From: Deltaproteobacteria bacterium
GTDB lineage: Bacteria > UBA10199 > JADGCS01
Assembly: GCA_024233595.1 (NCBI GenBank)
Contig: JACKPK010000005.1
Location: forward strand, 62,001 to 126,000
Length of the DNA stretch: 64,000 bases
Direction: 5' to 3'
Shown piece by piece: positions 60,411-64,000 of this stretch. A program made the position numbers and the translations under genes. Below the pieces are notes generated by a model. The model searched no databases. It worked only from the letters and a program-made list of their open reading frames with translations, and was not told where the DNA came from. Each line of letters begins with the position of its first letter. The stretch's first letter is position 1.

Positions 60411-62539
60411 AATCTCTTGTACAAGAGGTAATTCACCAAAACTTTTTTCACGTATTTATTTGTTTCTATGTAAGGGATGAGTTCAATGAACTCATCCATT
60501 TCCATATTGGGGGCTTTTTTGCGCCACCTTTGAATAGCGTCTGGGCCTGCGTTGTAGCCCGCGATGGCGTACACCAAAGTGTCGTCGAGTTGGTCTAAAA
60601 GATGTTTTAAATAAAAGGTGCCAAACAAAGTGTTCAGCATCGGACGATTCAAATCTTCGACCACAAAACCTCTGTAATTGATCAAACCGGCGATTTCTTC
60701 TGCTGTAGGGGGAATGATTTGCATCAAACCGTAAGCAGCAGCCCAGCTCAGAGCTTCGGGTTTAAAAGTTGATTCTTGTCTCATAATCGCAAAAGGTAAA
60801 GCTTGATCCAGATCCCACATTTTTGTGTGTGGCAGAATGTAATCTTGATAGGCTAAGGGAAAGGAGATCGCAAAAACATCGTCTTTTTGCGCGCCTGCGA
60901 TTTGCCCACTGTAACCAAGTTTACGCACAGCGTAGCCACGGTGATAGTTTTGAGCACTTTGCAGCTGCATGAGTTGTTCCAAGCTGGGAACGCTTTTGCC
61001 GGCTACAGAAAAACGAGTTTCATCAAAGGCGTAATTGTCTAAACCGAGGCCAGCCAAAAGAATAGCGCGTTTTAAATGATGGTCTTTGATTTTTGCCTCA
61101 AGACTTTTGCTTCTTTGTTTTGATAAATTGATTTTTGCTGGAAAATGCGAAAGCATTTTTGGGTCGATGAGTGTTTTGCTGTTTAGAGATTTTTGTTGCA
61201 AGCGCTGCTTGGCCAGTAAGCCATAGTAATCAACAGGATCACTAAGCATGATTTTTTTATAAAGGGCCTGCGCTTTGGATTTTTGGTTTTGCTTTTCAAA
61301 AACACGTGCTTGCCAGTAATCAAGCATGATCAAATCGTTTTTGTTTCTTCGGTAAAAAGGACGCAAGTTTTCGATCTCTTTTGAGGCTTGTTCATATTGC
61401 TTGGTGAGGTAAAAGCTCCACAAACGAAACCAGCGCGCGCGGTCTTGTTGCCAACGTCCACCTTTGTTTGTGAATTCGGCAAAGTAATCAGCCGCTTTTT
61501 TGTACTGTTCAGAATCAAAATACAAAAACCCTAATTTAAAGCGCGCCAGCGAGGCCTGTCGAGATTGGGGGAATTTTTTTAATAAATCTTTATTTGTTTT
61601 AATGGCCTCTTCAAAGGCATCGTAACGAGAGTAAGCTTGCGCAATGAGTTCTAATAATTCCGGTTCGCTGAGCTGATGATTGCCGTTTTTTAACAAAGCT
61701 TCGTAGCGCTTGGCTGATTCGCGGTAGTCACGCGAGCGATGAAAACCATAGGCAACGCGTTCTTCGTATTTGGAATCGTTCTTGTAAAAGCCTTGCCAGA
61801 TTTCGAGTGCTTTGTGTGGGGAACCATTTTTAATGAGCTGTTCTGCACGCAAGTTCCACATGGCGGCGCTCATGATTTTTAAGTCAGGTGTTGAGCGACT
61901 TTTGAGGAGCGTTAAAATGCGTTGGTCGTAAAGTGTGCCGGGGTTTTTGACCAAGATGTTTTCAAAATGAACTTTTGCTTTTGCATTGTGGCCTTTGTGG
62001 AATGAGGCCATGCCTTTGGCAAAACTTGATTTGATCTGCACCCATTTGTCTTTGCGGTATTTTTTGAGCAGAGGGGCGGTTTCGGTTTCGATGCTTTGTT
62101 CCTGTCCGGCTAAAGCCAAAGCTTCTTGTCTGAGCCAAAAGCGATCAAAATCAATTTTTTTTATGGGATTTGAAATGCTTGGCAAGAGCTTGAGTGCGTT
62201 TGCAGCATCCTTTTGTTTAAGATGTATTTTGGCCAAATGATAATCGCGGTAATCTTTTAATATGGAATTTTTGCTGATGCGTTCGAGCAATTTTTGCGAG
62301 GCATCCCCATGGCCTTGTTCGGCTTGTTGCAGAGCCTTTTGGAAAAGCTTGGTGTCTTTGAGTTCGCTACGGTTCGCAACGGCTTGTAATTTTTGGAAGC
62401 GTTCGTCGTGAATTTTTTGAATGTCTTGCAGCCAATTGTTTTGATCGAATTTTGTTTGTTGCTCTGCTTGCACCAGAGACGTTGGTGTTGAGAACAAGAT
62501 GAGCGCTAGTATTGCGAAACGTTTTAGGTCAAAACGCAT
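60401..62539 (-). CDS. slt: Soluble lytic murein transglycosylase
   Basis: Periplasmic enzyme that cuts peptidoglycan glycan strands with 1,6-anhydro ends. A signal peptide (FAILALILFSTPTSLVQA) is followed by a long TPR-like alpha-superhelix (about residues 40-520). The GH23 SLT domain carries catalytic Glu in AIMRQESTF, then AYGLMQIIPPTA and AIAGYNAGP. At 712 residues it is somewhat longer than E. coli Slt70. ATG 62539 has AAAAGGAACC upstream and starts the signal peptide; an earlier in-frame start overlaps mazG. It lies 11 bases after mazG. Confidence 0.93.
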   Translation of the reverse strand: MRFDLKRFAILALILFSTPTSLVQAEQQTKFDQNNWLQDIQKIHDERFQKLQAVANRSELKDTKLFQKALQQAEQGHGDASQKLLERISKNSILKDYRDYHLAKIHLKQKDAANALKLLPSISNPIKKIDFDRFWLRQEALALAGQEQSIETETAPLLKKYRKDKWVQIKSSFAKGMASFHKGHNAKAKVHFENILVKNPGTLYDQRILTLLKSRSTPDLKIMSAAMWNLRAEQLIKNGSPHKALEIWQGFYKNDSKYEERVAYGFHRSRDYRESAKRYEALLKNGNHQLSEPELLELIAQAYSRYDAFEEAIKTNKDLLKKFPQSRQASLARFKLGFLYFDSEQYKKAADYFAEFTNKGGRWQQDRARWFRLWSFYLTKQYEQASKEIENLRPFYRRNKNDLIMLDYWQARVFEKQNQKSKAQALYKKIMLSDPVDYYGLLAKQRLQQKSLNSKTLIDPKMLSHFPAKINLSKQRSKSLEAKIKDHHLKRAILLAGLGLDNYAFDETRFSVAGKSVPSLEQLMQLQSAQNYHRGYAVRKLGYSGQIAGAQKDDVFAISFPLAYQDYILPHTKMWDLDQALPFAIMRQESTFKPEALSWAAAYGLMQIIPPTAEEIAGLINYRGFVVEDLNRPMLNTLFGTFYLKHLLDQLDDTLVYAIAGYNAGPDAIQRWRKKAPNMEMDEFIELIPYIETNKYVKKVLVNYLLYKRFYF

Positions 62540-62550
62540 TTTGGTTCCTT

Positions 62551-63393
62551 TTATTGATCTTTGGCGTGTTGCCAGAGTTCTTCCCATTGTGTGGGAGAGA
62601 GGGTTTCTAGATTGATGTTTTTGGAGCGGGCTGATTCTTCCATGCTCTGAAAACGGCTTTTGAATTTACGATTGGCTTTTTGCAAAGCCAATTCGGGATT
62701 GATTTTTTTAAAGCGCGCGATGTTGGCCACGGTGAATAAAAGATCACCGATTTCTTCTTCGATTTTGTCGTTGTCGTTTTGCGCAATGGCTTCTTTGACT
62801 TCGTCTAATTCTTCATTCATTTTTTCGAAAATGCCGGAAACATCAGACCAATCAAAACCTGTTTTGGCGGCTTTTTTGCTCATTTTCCAGGCTTCAAAAA
62901 GGGCAGGCAACCCATTGGGAATGCCATCTAGCAGCGAATGAATTTGTTTGCCCTGATCTTGCTTTTCTTTCTTTTTGATCTCTTCCCAGTTTTTAAGCAC
63001 CTCGCCAGAACCCGAAACCGACTTGTCGCCAAAAACATGCGGGTGGCGGCGGATCATTTTTTGATTAATCTCGTTGGCCACATCGTTAATGTTAAACTGC
63101 TTGGCATCGGTCGCAAGCTGCGCGTGCAAAATGACCTGCAAGAGCAAGTCGCCCAATTCTTCGCGTAGGTGTGGTGTGTCGTTGTTGTCGATGGCTTCTA
63201 GGACCTCGTGAGTTTCTTCTAATAAATAAGAGCGCAGGCTTTGGTGAGTTTGCTCGCGATCCCAGGGGCAACCTCCTGGGGCACGCAAACGCCGCACGGT
63301 TTCGATGAAGGCCACCAAATCGGGCAGGTCGCTTGCCTGTACTTGCTTTTGATCATTAGGGTTTTTGGATGCGTCGTTCATGACGAAGGTCAT
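62551..63393 (-). CDS. mazG: Nucleoside triphosphate pyrophosphohydrolase MazG
   Basis: All-alpha NTP pyrophosphatase that clears aberrant nucleotides. Two MazG repeats are visible. The first starts RAPGGCPWDREQTHQSLRSY, LLEETHEVLEAID with metal-binding Glu residues and EELGDLLLQVILHAQ; the second is EELDEVKEAI with EEIGDLLFTVANIAR. The length of 280 is usual. Translation could start at 63393 or at ATG 63381, which is the end of the repeat GACCTTCGTCATG; neither has a strong ribosome site. Confidence 0.94.
   Translation of the reverse strand: MTFVMNDASKNPNDQKQVQASDLPDLVAFIETVRRLRAPGGCPWDREQTHQSLRSYLLEETHEVLEAIDNNDTPHLREELGDLLLQVILHAQLATDAKQFNINDVANEINQKMIRRHPHVFGDKSVSGSGEVLKNWEEIKKKEKQDQGKQIHSLLDGIPNGLPALFEAWKMSKKAAKTGFDWSDVSGIFEKMNEELDEVKEAIAQNDNDKIEEEIGDLLFTVANIARFKKINPELALQKANRKFKSRFQSMEESARSKNINLETLSPTQWEELWQHAKDQ
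63379..63391. repeat. Distant copy of the 13-bp RAYT-flanking repeat at the mazG start
   Basis: CATGACGAAGGTC matches 7438-7450 exactly and 8624-8636 in inverse. As at gatB, it lies in the same orientation relative to the gene and holds a possible start codon. Confidence 0.6.
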
Positions 63394-63463
63394 CGCATGG
63401 AAGGATTTTTAGGGCAATTTCTTTTGAATGCTTGGTATTTGTTCTTATCTTTTGATTCTAATT

Positions 63464-63492
63464 TAGCATGATATATGCTACTATATTAGCAT
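63464..63492 (+). promoter_or_regulatory. Three alternating half-sites over the MazEF-like start (operator)
   Basis: TAGCAT (63464), ATGCTA (63475) and TAGCAT (63487) form two overlapping inverted repeats with spacers GATAT and CTATAT. The last half-site contains the antitoxin ATG. No Shine-Dalgarno is present. Autorepression by the ribbon-helix-helix antitoxin is the natural reading. Confidence 0.65.
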
Positions 63493-63748
63493 GAAAGCAA
63501 CTACCATAAAGCTAGAAGGTGATCTGCTAAAATACCTTAATAGACACAAGCCTCGCAAAGAAAGCCTGAGTTCCTTTGTGCGTCAGGTTTTAGAGGGTTA
63601 TCTTGAGGAACAGCGCGCCATTACGGCAGCTAAAGACTACAACAATTTTTTACAAAAGAACCCTGAAGAAGAAGAGTGGTTAGAAGAGTGGGGCAATGCG
63701 GATTTGAGTGAGGCGCCCAAGACCGCTAAGAAAAAGGGGCAAAAATGA
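63491..63748 (+). CDS. Ribbon-helix-helix antitoxin (MazE/CopG-like)
   Basis: An 85-residue protein whose first 45 residues fit a ribbon-helix-helix DNA-binding fold: KATTIKLEGDLLKYLNRH, then SLSSFVRQVLEGYLEE. The C-terminal half is Glu-rich (PEEEEWLEEWGNADL), as in toxin-neutralising tails. It overlaps the MazF-like gene by 4 bases (ATGA). Its start lies inside the inverted-repeat operator. Confidence 0.83.
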   Translation: MKATTIKLEGDLLKYLNRHKPRKESLSSFVRQVLEGYLEEQRAITAAKDYNNFLQKNPEEEEWLEEWGNADLSEAPKTAKKKGQK

Positions 63749-64000
63749 AGCGTGGGTCTTTGTATTGGGTAAATCTGGAGCCCAGTGATCCTCCAGAATT
63801 TGGTAAGCTACGGCCCTGTTTGGTGGTGTCTCGCTCGGAGTATAATTCACGCTTGCCCACCGTGGCGGTGTTGCCGATTTCGTCAAAAGCGCCAGAAATA
63901 TGGCCTTTGCGTTTAGAAATTCAGGTCAGCGCGCTCAAAAAAAAGTCATACTTGGTTGTTCCTGGAATCCGTCAGGTGAGTAAGGCGCGGCTCACAAAGT
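63745..64000 (+). CDS. MazF/PemK-like toxin, N-terminal part (cut by window edge)
   Basis: Endoribonuclease toxin family. The first 85 residues are visible: MKRGSLYWVNLEPSDPPEFG, KLRPCLVVSRSEYNS, VAVLPISS and KSYLVVPGIRQVSKARL, matching the PemK barrel (GxxYWVxLxP...GxxRPxLVVS). GGGGC lies 4 bases before the ATG, which overlaps the antitoxin stop. Activity depends on sequence beyond the window. Confidence 0.87.
   Translation, partial: MKRGSLYWVNLEPSDPPEFGKLRPCLVVSRSEYNSRLPTVAVLPISSKAPEIWPLRLEIQVSALKKKSYLVVPGIRQVSKARLTK

Noticed and set aside
1..64000. CRISPR arrays, tRNA or rRNA genes, prophage
   Set aside because: Looked for regular spaced repeats, cloverleaf arms and phage structural genes; none seen.

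Overview
The window looks like part of a Gram-negative chromosome from a deltaproteobacterium-like lineage (in the broad old sense, e.g. relatives of Bdellovibrionota, Myxococcota or UBA10199). This rests on outer-membrane beta-barrels with C-terminal Phe, a split transketolase, RNase J, a plant-type long ketol-acid reductoisomerase, DabAB and GatB. It is inference; no rRNA or tRNA is present to place it. Base composition looks mid-range (about mid-40s % G+C by eye), and genes are tightly packed with many ATGA stop/start overlaps.

Layout. 1-7.4 kb: housekeeping genes (ilvC start, hemW, split transketolase, ctpA, a charged membrane protein, a Nudix hydrolase, gatB). 7.4-8.7 kb: a REP-associated transposase (RAYT) gene between inverted short repeats. 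8.7-16.5 kb: an outer-membrane porin-like protein, RNase J, YchF, a secreted unknown and RecG. 16.5-21.2 kb: an MBL-fold hydrolase, an FHA-coupled class III nucleotide cyclase, an enoyl-CoA hydratase-like protein, a Popeye-like membrane cNMP-binding protein behind a structured leader, and a leucine-rich repeat protein. 21.3-30.1 kb: gmk, a broken rel/spoT, yraN, acyl-CoA ligase, two small membrane proteins, an SCP2 protein, meaB and an aldehyde dehydrogenase. 30.1-35.8 kb: a DUF4143 ATPase with a palindromic operator over its start, then a biotin-dependent acyl-CoA carboxylase plus beta-keto acid cleavage enzyme operon. 35.8-37.8 kb: a frameshifted Omp85-like barrel diverging from an orphan pilin-like gene with a perfect sigma-54 promoter. 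37.8-44.5 kb: an inorganic-carbon uptake operon (SulP, DabA, DabB, DUF2490). 45-46.8 kb: SH3/DUF2288 pair and a leaderless AbiEii-like nucleotidyltransferase pair. 46.8-51.6 kb: RND transporter, class III aminotransferase, CbiX, and two tiny coupled membrane proteins. 51.8-57.3 kb: a damaged region with remains of a second RND exporter, an unknown secreted protein, an outer-membrane barrel, a Cys-rich secreted protein and a small cytosolic protein. 57.2-64 kb: sensor histidine kinase, unknown protein, Slt, MazG and a MazEF-like pair cut by the window edge.

How genes fit together. The DAB/SulP operon could supply bicarbonate to the biotin carboxylase 8 kb away. BKACE, carboxylase, acyl-CoA ligase, aldehyde dehydrogenase, SCP2 and MeaB suggest amino-acid or fatty-acid catabolism through CoA esters. 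The cyclase, MBL hydrolase and Popeye-like protein could form a cyclic-nucleotide module. Three accessory loci (DUF4143 ATPase, AbiEii-like pair, MazEF-like pair) share an unusual start: no Shine-Dalgarno, with an operator over the ATG or a -10 box so close that the mRNA should be leaderless. Indel lesions are clustered (22.17-22.57, 53.0-55.6 and 56.6-57.3 kb, plus one at 35.9 kb) with otherwise conserved residues, which fits local consensus error at least as well as gene decay.
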